In this document: in pieces, positions 9,340 through 17,576 of the stretch
Position numbering within the stretch: the first letter of the stretch is position 1
Layout: each line of letters begins with the position of its first letter
Assembly: GCF_900496975.1 (NCBI RefSeq)
Contig: NZ_UFQC01000017.1
Coordinates: forward strand, 62,001-126,000
Direction of reading: 5' to 3'
Source of the DNA: Achromobacter veterisilvae
GTDB taxonomy: Bacteria > Pseudomonadota > Gammaproteobacteria > Burkholderiales > Burkholderiaceae_B
Length of the DNA stretch: 64,000 nt
Position numbers and translations under genes: made by a program
Notes under the pieces: generated by a model
What the model saw: the letters and a program-made list of their open reading frames with translations, nothing else
Database searches by the model: none
What the model was told of the DNA's origin: nothing

Positions 9340-9768
9340 ATGGCGACACGAGAACTGCACCGCGGCCGTTTGATAGACCACATCGGCCTGGTCGTGCGGG
9401 ACCTGGCCGCCAGCAAGGTCTTCTACGGCGCCGTCTTCGAGGCCCTGCACATCCCCGTGGGCGGCTCCGACGAGCACAATTTCTGGGCGGACGAGCTGTT
9501 CATCGGGTCTTCCGACAGCGACGAAGTGGAAGGCGAACTCACCGGACGCCATCACCTGGCGTTCCAGGCGCGGGACCGGGCGATGGTGGACGCCTTCCAC
9601 CGGGCCGCGCTGGCGCACGGCGGACGGGACAACGGCGCGCCGGGCGAGCGTTCCTACCACCCGGGCTACTACGCCGCGTTTGTGCTGGATCCGGACGGCA
9701 ACAATATCGAAGCCGTGTTCCATGGCGAGTCCGTCCGGAGCGCGGATTCGGTGCGCATCGCGCGCTGA
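9340..9768 (+). CDS. VOC (glyoxalase/dioxygenase-fold) family protein
   Basis: A 142-residue single VOC-domain protein. The fold is seen in HIGLVVRDLAASKVFYGAVF near residue 14, HHLAFQARD near residue 71 and FVLDPDGNNIEAVFHG near residue 113; the metal-site positions (His14, His72, Glu near 125) look present. VOC proteins include glyoxalases, epimerases, resistance proteins and ring-cleavage enzymes, so the reaction is open. ATG 9340 has GGGAG upstream. It stands alone between two divergent or convergent units. Confidence 0.75.
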   Translation: MATRELHRGRLIDHIGLVVRDLAASKVFYGAVFEALHIPVGGSDEHNFWADELFIGSSDSDEVEGELTGRHHLAFQARDRAMVDAFHRAALAHGGRDNGAPGERSYHPGYYAAFVLDPDGNNIEAVFHGESVRSADSVRIAR

Positions 9769-9771
9769 TCG

Positions 9772-9786
9772 GCGCCCTCGGGGCGC
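9772..9786. terminator. GC stem between convergent genes
   Basis: The repeat GCGCCC-TCG-GGGCGC can form a tight hairpin in the 36-base gap between the convergent VOC gene and the symporter gene. There is no U-run, so it may only stabilise the 3' ends. Confidence 0.35.
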
Positions 9787-9804
9787 GCCGGCCCCGCCGC
9801 CGGT

Positions 9805-11256
9805 TCAGACGGTGTCCTGGTCCAGCCTGCGCACTGCCGCGCTCAGGGTCGAAAAATCGAATTCCTTGCGGCCGCGCAGCAGGCAGCGCATCAGCACGGT
9901 GGTCGCGACCGGCACCAGCGCGGCCAGCAGGAAGGATTCCAGCAGGTACGTCGGCTTGTCGCCTGGCGCCGGGAAGTAGAACAGGCCGGCGGCCAGGCCG
10001 CTGATCGTCGCGGCGGTGGCCGTCAGGCCGTCATGCTTGCGGCTGAAGAGGCCGTAGAACACCGGGAACGCGGCCGCCGAGCACAGCAGGTCGGCCAGCA
10101 GGAACAGGTACAGCACGCTGTATCCCTGCGAGGCCACGATCATGACGGGAATGGCCATCAGCAGCACCAGCCAGCGCGCCAGGCGTTTCATGGTCATGGA
10201 TCCCGCGTTGGGCATGAGGCGCCGCAGGTCGACCGCGATGATGCTGGAGACGGCGCTGATCGCCGTGTCCGCCGTGCTCATGACCAGGGACAGGCCCAGC
10301 GGGATCAGGGCGATCACGAACCACGCGGGCGCGTGCGGCATGATGACGCTGAACAGCGCGATGGAACTGTCGCCTTGGGGGGCCAGGCCCACGAAGGCCA
10401 GTCCGAACAGGCCCATCAGGAAAATGAACGGGGCGACCAGCACGCCGCCCAGCAGGAAGCCGTTGCGCATGGTGCGCGCGTCGCGCGCGGCGTAGATGCG
10501 CTGCCAATTGCCCTGGTGGAAGATGCCGGTCAGCAGGATCGCCACGAAGAACGTCAGCCCCGCCTTTACGCCCACCGGGTCGGTCAGGTCCAGCAACTGG
10601 GGGGCCTTGGCCTGCAGCGCCTCGATGGTGGGCAGCGCTCCGCCCGCCGCCTGCCAGCCGACCGCGCACAGGACCACCAGCAAGGGCACGATCACCATCA
10701 TCTGCACCTGGTCCGTGAAGATGGACGAGCGCAGGCCGCCGTAGCTGGTGTAGAGCAAGGTGGTGCCCATCACGATGGCGGCCGTCGCCCACAGCGGCAC
10801 GGGCGCCAGCATGGCGACCAGCTTGGAGATCGCCGTGACTTCCGCCGACAGCGCGATGAAGAGGTAGAACAGCATGATGAACAGCGCCAGCCCGTACATG
10901 GGGCGGCCGTAGCGGGCCATCAGGAACTCGGTCAGGGTGTGCCCGTGCGGGATCAGTTCGCGCATGCGCCGGCCCAGCGGAATCATCACCAGCCGCGGCG
11001 ACATCGAGCCCAGCGCGTAGCCGATCACCGCCGCCAGGCCGCCCCAGGTCGCCGCCTGGGCGGGCGAAAACAGGATCCATGCGCCCAGCGTGGACGCCAT
11101 CAGGGTCAGGATCGTGCCGACCGGCCCCTGGCTGTTGCGGGCCACGATATAGTCTTCCAGCGTGCCGCGCTTGCGCCGGGTATACAGGACGCTGGCCAGG
11201 GCGAAGCCGCCCGAGAACAGCAGCAGCCACATCAGGGCGACGGGTTGGGTCAGCAT
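9805..11256 (-). CDS. sodium:solute symporter, probable thiamine or thiamine-precursor importer
   Basis: A 483-residue member of the SSS family with about 13 hydrophobic segments. The N-terminal SVLYTRRKRGTLEDYIVARNSQG and the GGLRSSIFTDQVQMMV stretch near residue 185 are typical of this family. Its mRNA leader contains a clear TPP riboswitch, so the gene should be turned off when thiamine pyrophosphate is plentiful. This points to uptake of thiamine or of a pyrimidine/thiazole precursor rather than of pantothenate or proline, which other SSS members carry. ATG 11256 is preceded by GGGAGG. The specificity is inferred from the riboswitch, not from the protein. Confidence 0.8.
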   Translation of the reverse strand: MLTQPVALMWLLLFSGGFALASVLYTRRKRGTLEDYIVARNSQGPVGTILTLMASTLGAWILFSPAQAATWGGLAAVIGYALGSMSPRLVMIPLGRRMRELIPHGHTLTEFLMARYGRPMYGLALFIMLFYLFIALSAEVTAISKLVAMLAPVPLWATAAIVMGTTLLYTSYGGLRSSIFTDQVQMMVIVPLLVVLCAVGWQAAGGALPTIEALQAKAPQLLDLTDPVGVKAGLTFFVAILLTGIFHQGNWQRIYAARDARTMRNGFLLGGVLVAPFIFLMGLFGLAFVGLAPQGDSSIALFSVIMPHAPAWFVIALIPLGLSLVMSTADTAISAVSSIIAVDLRRLMPNAGSMTMKRLARWLVLLMAIPVMIVASQGYSVLYLFLLADLLCSAAAFPVFYGLFSRKHDGLTATAATISGLAAGLFYFPAPGDKPTYLLESFLLAALVPVATTVLMRCLLRGRKEFDFSTLSAAVRRLDQDTV

Positions 11257-11369
11257 AAGGATCGGTCCTCCCGCTGCCGGCTACAGCCGGACGCGCAACG
11301 CGGCGGCCCCGCCCGACCAAGGGGGACCGCAAGATGAATGGAAAGCTAGGGAGGGCGCGCGAGTCTTGC

Positions 11370-11464
11370 GATGTCCTTCCCTTCGCCGGCATTACCCGGA
11401 TCAGGTTCAAAGGGTTACCGCGGCGACGCGGAATCTCAGCCCGTAAGAGGCTCCCCCAGGAATT
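11370..11464 (-). ncRNA. TPP riboswitch (THI element)
   Basis: Read on the minus strand the segment has the conserved thi-box elements in order: a G-rich 5' strand, GGCTGAGAT (its complement at 11433-11440), a variable P3 arm, ACCCTTTGAACCTGATC, and GGGTAATGCCGGCGAAGGGAA. These match the two sensor arms and the junction that bind the pyrimidine and pyrophosphate of TPP. About 110 bases separate the aptamer from the symporter start, enough for an expression platform; a stem near the ribosome site (CGGCTGTAGCCG) may be part of it. Boundaries are approximate. Confidence 0.93.
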
Positions 11465-11636
11465 GCCGCAAGATTAGGAGAGCGGCGCGCCAATGTCAAC
11501 GCATTTGCGCAGGACGGCAAGCGGCCCCGCGGTCCGGCATTTGTGCTAAGTTCGCCCGCTTACGGCGCCCGTTCGCGTGTCCGCCGAAAGCCCAACCCTG
11601 CCCCCTCGCCTCCGGCCCCGCCGGACACTGACCGCC

Positions 11637-12938
11637 ATGTTGCACCTGAACCTGTTCATTTTCGGTTGCGGCCACCATCGCGCCGCCTGGCGCCATCCGG
11701 ATTCCCCCGTGGAACGCCTGGGCGACATCCGCTATTACGAGGAACTCGCCCGCACGGCCGAGCGCGGCAAGCTCGACGCCGTCTTCTTCGCCGACGGCCA
11801 ATCCGTCGACAATATCGGCGACGGACCGCGCTGGTACCTGGAGCCGCTGACCGCCATGGCCGCCATCGCGCGCGCCACCACCCGCATCGGCCTGATCAGC
11901 ACGGTTTCCAGCACATTCTTCACGCCCTTCCACGCGGCCCGCATGGTCGCTTCGCTGGACCACATTTCCGGCGGGCGGATGGGCTGGAACGTCGTGACCT
12001 CCATGTTCGACGCGGAAGCGCGCAACCATGGCTACGAATCCATGCCCGGCCACGACTGGCGCTACGCGCGCGCCGAGGAATTCGTCGACGTCGCGCTGCG
12101 GCTGTTCGACTCCTGGGAAGAGGACGCCCTGGCCGTCGACCGCGCCGGCGTCTATGGCGTGCCGGAACGCGTGCGCAAGATCGATCACCGCGGCGAACAC
12201 TTCCTGGTGGACGGGCCGCTTACCGTGCCGCGGCCGCCCCAGGGGCATCCCGTGCTGTTCCAGGCCGGGGCATCGGACCAGGGCCGCGACCTGGCCGCCC
12301 GGCGCGCCGAAGCCATCTACGCGGTCGCCTACGACCTGCCCGCCGCCCAGGCCTATTACCGCGACATCAAGCAGCGGGTGCTGGCCGCCGGCCGCAAGGC
12401 CTTCGTGCCCATCATGCCGGGCCTGGTCACGTACGTGGGTTCGACCGAAGCCGAGGCCCGGGCCAAGCAGCGCGAACTGGACGTGCTGCTGCCCAGCGAC
12501 GCGTCGCTGCGCCAACTGGGCACTTTCGTGCTGCAGGACTGCTCAGCCTGGGAGCTGGACGCGCCCGTGCCGCCCCTGCCGCCGCTGTCCGGGTTCACGG
12601 GTCCGAAGGGCCGGTACGCGACCATTCTGCGCATCATCGAGACCGAACGGCCCACCGTCCGCCAACTGCTCGGGCGGCTGGCGGCCGGCGGCGGCCACTG
12701 CACGATGGTGGGCACGCCCGAACAGATCGCCGACCGGATGGAGCACTGGTACCGCAACGAAGGGGCCGACGGCTTCAACCTGATGCCGCCTTCGCTGCCC
12801 GGCGGCATCGACGACTTCGTCGAGCAGGTGATCCCCGTGCTGCAGCGCCGCGGGCTGTTCCGCACGGATTACGAGCACGACACCCTGCGCGGCCACCTCG
12901 GCCTGGAAAGGCCTGGGCGCCAGCCCGCGCGCGGATAG
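11637..12938 (+). CDS. LLM-class flavin-dependent monooxygenase (NtaA/SnaA/DszA type)
   Basis: A bacterial-luciferase-fold oxidoreductase of 433 residues from ATG 11637. The family signature is visible: LDAVFFADGQS near residue 40, LEPLTAMAAIARATTRIGL near residue 65, GRMGWNVVTS near residue 112, and HPVLFQAGASDQGRDLAARRAEAIY near residue 205. These enzymes use FMNH2 from a separate reductase and oxygen to oxidise chelators, sulfur compounds or heterocycles. An in-frame GTG at 11577 would add 20 residues, but the shorter start matches the usual beginning of the family. It is divergent from the TPP-controlled symporter. No flavin reductase gene is next to it. Confidence 0.82.
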   Translation: MLHLNLFIFGCGHHRAAWRHPDSPVERLGDIRYYEELARTAERGKLDAVFFADGQSVDNIGDGPRWYLEPLTAMAAIARATTRIGLISTVSSTFFTPFHAARMVASLDHISGGRMGWNVVTSMFDAEARNHGYESMPGHDWRYARAEEFVDVALRLFDSWEEDALAVDRAGVYGVPERVRKIDHRGEHFLVDGPLTVPRPPQGHPVLFQAGASDQGRDLAARRAEAIYAVAYDLPAAQAYYRDIKQRVLAAGRKAFVPIMPGLVTYVGSTEAEARAKQRELDVLLPSDASLRQLGTFVLQDCSAWELDAPVPPLPPLSGFTGPKGRYATILRIIETERPTVRQLLGRLAAGGGHCTMVGTPEQIADRMEHWYRNEGADGFNLMPPSLPGGIDDFVEQVIPVLQRRGLFRTDYEHDTLRGHLGLERPGRQPARG

Positions 12939-13030
12939 CCTGCGGGACAGCGTCGCGATCCAGTCGTACAGCACGACGCCGGGGCGGCGCAGCATGGCCG
13001 CGCCCAGGGCGCCGACGATCATCCAGGCCA

Positions 13031-14947
13031 TCATGGCGCGCCCGGCCCCAATTGCAGCCTCAGGATGCGCCGCAGTTCCAGAATCGCCTCCGGCGTCTCC
13101 TGCACGCTATGCGAATAGCGGATGATTTTTTCGGATTCCGCGCCGTCCAGGTGCGCGCTGCGGTACGGAACCAGGCCGTCGTCCGATTCCGCCAGCGGCA
13201 CGCCGGGCGTGTCGTTCGCGATGATGCTGTGATACCGCACCGACGGCGAAATCGGCATCCGGGCAGTCAACTGTATGTAGCGGTCGTTCTCGCTCAGGTT
13301 GTCCACGCCATTAGGCACGCGGACCGGGGATTCGGGCGGAGGCGCGCCGTCCGCGTCGGTCAGGCGGCTGAGCCTGGCGAATTGCCGGACCGCCGCGGCC
13401 GGCAGCGTGATCAGGTTGGACAGCCAGCGCGACAGGGTGTTCTCGGCGAACGGCGTGCCCCGGTGCGGCGCCGCGATGAACACCGCGCGCGTAATGCCGG
13501 GAAAGGCGTCGAAGCTCAGGATCGGATCGAACTCGGCATGCGCCTGTTCGAGCCGGATGCCGTCCAGCCGGCCGTGGTCGCGCAGCGCGTCCCACAGCAC
13601 CGTGCCGGACGAAGACACCAGCAGCCGGCTCAGCACGCCGCCCATGCCGTGGCCGATGACCACGGCGTCGCGCGAGGCCTGCGCCGTGCCGGCGGGATCG
13701 AAATGCGCCATCGTCCGGCCCAGCGCTTCGCGGATGGCGCGGTTGTTCATCGCCAGGGGAGCGTTGGTGGGGTAATAGATCTGCCAGATCTGATAATGCT
13801 GGCGCAGCGTCTCGTCGCCCAGCACCTCGTTGGCCACGTTGATCCAGGCTTCCGGACTGCTGGCCAGGCCATGCAGCATGATGATGGTGCGCCGGCCCGG
13901 ATCGTAGGGCTGCAACAGGTACACGTGCGGCGCCTCGATGCTCTCCTCGCCGCCCAGCACGTTGCGCAGGGCCTGGGTGGCGAAGCCGGAACGCGCCAGC
14001 CACAGGCCGTAGCCCGACGTGAAATTCGCGGCCAAGGGCACTCTCGTGCCCGCCAATTGCACGGCGTCACGCTTGTAGGGATCGTATCCGGTCAGGGTGG
14101 CCTCCCTTGCGGCCATCACCTGCTCCAGCGTATCGCCCGGAAAGCTCAGGATCGCCGTCACGGCCGGGAACGGCGTTTCGCTGAACGGCGTCTTGAAGGT
14201 GTCGGCGTCGTTCACGCGCCGGGCCGTGACCGCCACCAGCTCGGCGCCGAACCCGTCGCGGCGATACATGCTGCGCAGGCCCTGGAACGTCAGGGTGGAA
14301 GCGGGCACCAGCTCCAGCGGCAGCCGCAAGCCGTGGGCGAGCTTGACTTCCGACATCTCGCCCAGCACCTGCCAGGGCCCCGCCGACACCGTCGCGCCCG
14401 GCTCGGGCGGATGGCCACGATACTGCTCGAACAGGCGCGTGACGGCCTGCTGGACGGCGTAGTTGTAGTAGTCGCGCACCTGGGTCTGCCGGTCCTCGAA
14501 CGCGCGGTCGCTGGGCGAGCGCGGCGTGAAGAACAGGTACGCATAGGCGGCCCGCGCGGTCTGTAGATAGGCGTCCAGCAGCCGGTCCACGCCCTCCTGG
14601 CCGACAGGGCGCTGCTTTTCGGTCGCCAGCGCATCCATCAGCCAGACTTCGGATAACGTGGCCAGGCGCCGTTCGCTGTCCAGCCCTTCCGTCGCCGCCA
14701 GCGACCGGGTGCAGGCGTCGCGGTCCTTGCGGCACTCCTGCGCGTTCAGGCCCAGGACGGCCATGGCCTCGCGCGCCGAAGCGCTGAGCCGGCCGGTGGT
14801 GAGCACGTCGCCCCGGCGCTGGGCGATGTAGTCCTGTGTGCTGACGGAAGACACCTTGACGCCCGCGCAGCCGGCGCACAGGAACACGGCCGCGAACGCA
14901 AGGCCGCGCAAGAATGCCGCCTGCCGGCGGCCCCGCGCCGCCGTCAT
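13031..14947 (-). CDS. lipoprotein with alpha/beta-hydrolase domain, nucleophile serine replaced
   Basis: A 638-residue protein with a lipoprotein signal (LCAGC lipobox near residue 27), so it is probably anchored to the outer membrane. The C-terminal half is an alpha/beta-hydrolase fold: oxyanion-type LHGLASSPEAW near residue 360, a nucleophile-elbow-like VVIGHGMGGVLSRLLVSS near residue 433, a GTPFAENTLSRW segment, and candidate Asp (SDDGLVPYRS) and His (IRYSHSVQ) near the end. The elbow normally reads GHSMGG; here the codon is GGC (Gly), so the expected catalytic Ser is absent. The N-terminal half is unrecognised. It is the last gene of the MarC-DUF4105 operon, overlapping DUF4105 by four bases. 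Confidence 0.75.
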   Translation of the reverse strand: MTAARGRRQAAFLRGLAFAAVFLCAGCAGVKVSSVSTQDYIAQRRGDVLTTGRLSASAREAMAVLGLNAQECRKDRDACTRSLAATEGLDSERRLATLSEVWLMDALATEKQRPVGQEGVDRLLDAYLQTARAAYAYLFFTPRSPSDRAFEDRQTQVRDYYNYAVQQAVTRLFEQYRGHPPEPGATVSAGPWQVLGEMSEVKLAHGLRLPLELVPASTLTFQGLRSMYRRDGFGAELVAVTARRVNDADTFKTPFSETPFPAVTAILSFPGDTLEQVMAAREATLTGYDPYKRDAVQLAGTRVPLAANFTSGYGLWLARSGFATQALRNVLGGEESIEAPHVYLLQPYDPGRRTIIMLHGLASSPEAWINVANEVLGDETLRQHYQIWQIYYPTNAPLAMNNRAIREALGRTMAHFDPAGTAQASRDAVVIGHGMGGVLSRLLVSSSGTVLWDALRDHGRLDGIRLEQAHAEFDPILSFDAFPGITRAVFIAAPHRGTPFAENTLSRWLSNLITLPAAAVRQFARLSRLTDADGAPPPESPVRVPNGVDNLSENDRYIQLTARMPISPSVRYHSIIANDTPGVPLAESDDGLVPYRSAHLDGAESEKIIRYSHSVQETPEAILELRRILRLQLGPGAP

Positions 14948-15978
14948 GGCGCGCTCCTGGCGGACGCCGGCTGGCGGATGGCGCGGGAAAACGCGGCCGG
15001 GTCCGGCCCCGGCGCGGCCGGCACGCCGATGAACGCCTGCTCGCGCAGCGCCGCCAAAGACTGGCCGCGGTCCAGCCCGCCCTGCTCATACAGGTACTCC
15101 GGCAGATAGCCGGACAGCAGGATGCGGTAGTCCATGGGCAGGCCCGGGACGATGGCGCGCACCATGCGGTAGACCAGCGTCGTGCAGTTGGCGGTCACCG
15201 TATGGTAGAAGCGCGGCGTGTCGGCCAGTTCGTTCGCGGTGCGCACGTAGGACAGGAACAGTTCGCGCATGGCGGACACAGGCATGCTGACTGGATAGAG
15301 ATACACGCGTTCGGCGCGCGGCCCCGCGCGCACGTAGAGGATGTCGCGCTCTTCCGCGGCCACGACGCTCAGTTCGAACTGCTTGAAGAAACCGCCTATC
15401 TCGGAGAACTGCTCGCCGCGCTCCTTGCGGATCTCGACCGAGAACACGACGTGGCGGCCATCGCTGAAACCGAAGGACACGAGCGTGTGCGCGATTGCCG
15501 GACTGCCCCAGTACGACAGGACCATGTCCACGGACGCGAGCCGGTCGAGGTCGTAGCGCCGGGTTTCCCAGCGCGGCGTGTAGTGGGCATCGCTGTCCGG
15601 CTGCCAGTCGAAGTTGCGGACGTTTTCCAGCGTGACGACGGACTCCGCGACGCTGCCCCGCAGCGTGCGCGCCACGTCGTCGGCCCAGACCCGGTCGTTG
15701 GACGGCGCCAGCGCCTGCCACCAGCCGCAAAGCGCCGCCAGCCCGATCAGATAGGCCCACAGGGCCCGCCGCGGCCGGCCGCGCCACAGCGCCACGGCCG
15801 CATAGACGCACAGGCCGCCCCAGGCGAGCGCAGCCGCGCCCTTGGCCGCTGCGCCCGCGGGCACCCGGTAGCCCAGCGCCAGGCAGCCCCACACCGCGGA
15901 AAATGCCAGCAGCAGGCTCAGGACGGCGCGCCCCGCGACGGCGAGGGCGCGGGGCGCGGCGCGGCTAGCCCGCGCCAT
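14944..15978 (-). CDS. DUF4105 (Lnb N-terminal periplasmic domain) membrane protein
   Basis: A 344-residue protein with three hydrophobic helices in the first ~90 residues, then a periplasmic domain of the DUF4105 type. Landmarks are NVRNFDWQPDSDAHYTPRWETRRYDL near residue 118, HTLVSFGFSDG near residue 163 and FYHTVTANCTTLVYRMVR near residue 255, where the NC pair resembles a cysteine-peptidase-like centre. The domain resembles the N-terminal part of Lnb-type proteins linked to lipid or envelope modification; the biochemical role is not settled. It overlaps the MarC gene by 14 bases and the hydrolase lipoprotein by four. Confidence 0.8.
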   Translation of the reverse strand: MARASRAAPRALAVAGRAVLSLLLAFSAVWGCLALGYRVPAGAAAKGAAALAWGGLCVYAAVALWRGRPRRALWAYLIGLAALCGWWQALAPSNDRVWADDVARTLRGSVAESVVTLENVRNFDWQPDSDAHYTPRWETRRYDLDRLASVDMVLSYWGSPAIAHTLVSFGFSDGRHVVFSVEIRKERGEQFSEIGGFFKQFELSVVAAEERDILYVRAGPRAERVYLYPVSMPVSAMRELFLSYVRTANELADTPRFYHTVTANCTTLVYRMVRAIVPGLPMDYRILLSGYLPEYLYEQGGLDRGQSLAALREQAFIGVPAAPGPDPAAFSRAIRQPASARSAP

Positions 15979-16648
15979 ATTGCTGCACGATTTCCAGGAC
16001 GCCGTTGATGACGAACTGGACCGCCATGCACACCAGCAGAAAACCCATGATGCGGGAGATCGCCTCCACCCCGCCCTGGCCGATCACCGCCACGATGCGG
16101 CCGGCCGACCGCAGGCAGGCCCAGAACAGCAGGCCCAGCACGGAAAACACGATGACCGGCGTGACGGCCACTACCCAGGGCGCATAGTCGTGCGCGACCG
16201 TCGAGTCCAGCGACGCCGCTCCGCTGATGATCATGGCGATGGTGCCCGGCCCCGCGGTTCCGGGCAGGGCCAGCGGCACGAACGCGATGTTGGGCACTTG
16301 CCGGTTGGCCTGCGCGTCGGCGACGTCGGCCTGCGATGCGCTCGTGTCCCCGGAAGGAAACACCATGCTGAAACCGATGCTGGCCACGATCAGCCCGCCC
16401 GCGATGCGCAGCCCCGGAATCGAAATGCCGAAGGTATGCATGATCCAGGCGCCGGCGTAGTAGGTCACGACCATGATGCCGACCACGTAGAACGCCGCCT
16501 GGGTCACCTGGCGTTCGCGCTCTTTGTAGGGAATGTGCTGGCCCAGGGACAGCAGCAGCGTCATGGAGGTCAGCGGATTGGCCAGGGGCAGCATCAGGGC
16601 AAGCCCCAGGCTCACCAGCTTGCCCAATTGAATCAGGTCGTCGGTCAT
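15965..16648 (-). CDS. MarC/UPF0056 family inner-membrane protein
   Basis: A 227-residue protein with about six membrane helices. The N-terminal LALMLPLANPLTSMTLLLSLGQ and the centre IAFVPLALPGTAGPGTIAMII are typical of the MarC family (N-P and G-P-G-T motifs). No transport function has been firmly shown for the family. ATG 16648 gives the normal length. It is first in a minus-strand operon with the DUF4105 protein and the hydrolase lipoprotein, and is divergent from a TetR gene with a palindromic operator between them. Confidence 0.85.
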   Translation of the reverse strand: MTDDLIQLGKLVSLGLALMLPLANPLTSMTLLLSLGQHIPYKERERQVTQAAFYVVGIMVVTYYAGAWIMHTFGISIPGLRIAGGLIVASIGFSMVFPSGDTSASQADVADAQANRQVPNIAFVPLALPGTAGPGTIAMIISGAASLDSTVAHDYAPWVVAVTPVIVFSVLGLLFWACLRSAGRIVAVIGQGGVEAISRIMGFLLVCMAVQFVINGVLEIVQQYGAG

Positions 16649-16713
16649 GAAGGCCGCCTTTATGCGAGATGCGCGGCCCGGTGCCCGGCGGCTGCGCAAG
16701 AGATGCCAAGTAG

Positions 16714-16734
16714 TGTAATGTACTATACATTACA
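16714..16734. promoter_or_regulatory. perfect TetR-type operator palindrome
   Basis: A perfect inverted repeat, TGTAATGTA and TACATTACA separated by CTA, lies in the gap between the divergent MarC operon and the TetR gene, about 65 bases from each start. Symmetry, length and position fit a TetR-family operator controlling both directions. Confidence 0.75.
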
Positions 16735-16795
16735 TACATAGACCGGAATGGAAGGCCCCATACCCGGTCTTCCCATTCGAGGCAGGAGGAAGGAA

Positions 16796-17434
16796 GTGAG
16801 CACGGTTTCCAACGGTCCGGCGCCACGCCCGCTGACCGGCAGAGGCGAAGCGCGGCGCGTGCGCCTGCTGGAAGCGGCCACGCAATCGTTGCTGCAGCAC
16901 GGCTACGCCCAAACGTCCATCCAGCGCGTGCTCCGGCAGGCCGGCGGCTCCGCGGCCACCGCTTACCAATTGTTCGGCAACAAAGAGGGCCTGCTGGCGG
17001 CGGTGCTGCAGCATGAGCTGGACGGCCTGCGCGCGGCGGTATTCCCCGACGCCGTGCTGCAACAACCCGTCGGCGCCGCGCTGCACGAGTTGGCGGTGCG
17101 CTTGCTGGCCTATTCCCTTCTGCCCAAATCGGTTGCGCTGTACCGCCTGCTGGTATCGGAATGCCATCGCCTGCCGCACCTGGCCGAGTCGCTGCGGCTT
17201 GCGGTGGAAACGCAGATCCACGCGCCGCTCGAGCAATGCCTGCGCCAGGCCTGCGAACGCGGCGAGCTGCGCATCGACGACCCGCGCCAGGCCGCGCTGG
17301 CGCTGGGCAACCTGATCAATGGCATCGCCTCCCATGCGCGCCTGTCCGGCGGCAGCCCCGACGGCCCCAATGCCGAGCACCTGGCCGCCTGCCGCTACGG
17401 CGTGGACACGCTGCTGCGCGCCTTCCGGGCCTAG
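16796..17434 (+). CDS. TetR/AcrR-family transcriptional regulator
   Basis: A 212-residue regulator from GTG 16796, chosen because AGGAGGA lies six bases upstream; an ATG at 16748 in the same frame has no comparable site. The N-terminal helix-turn-helix reads RLLEAATQSLLQHGYAQTSIQRVLRQAGGSAATAYQLFGNKEGL, with the family-typical Y-x-L/H-F-x-x-K-E-x-L. The C-terminal domain would bind a small hydrophobic ligand. It probably represses itself and the MarC-DUF4105-lipoprotein operon via the perfect palindrome at 16714-16734. Confidence 0.87.
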   Translation: MSTVSNGPAPRPLTGRGEARRVRLLEAATQSLLQHGYAQTSIQRVLRQAGGSAATAYQLFGNKEGLLAAVLQHELDGLRAAVFPDAVLQQPVGAALHELAVRLLAYSLLPKSVALYRLLVSECHRLPHLAESLRLAVETQIHAPLEQCLRQACERGELRIDDPRQAALALGNLINGIASHARLSGGSPDGPNAEHLAACRYGVDTLLRAFRA

Positions 17435-17576
17435 TGCCCCGCCCGCGCCGGATTGCATCATCCTTTATGATCATCAGCCTTGCACTTCGTCGTGCAATAC
17501 CGGATACCCGAGGACGCTGCCCGGCATGTCCCTGCCTGCCGCCTGCGGCGCCCTGCCTTTTCCCCCGGAGTTTTTC

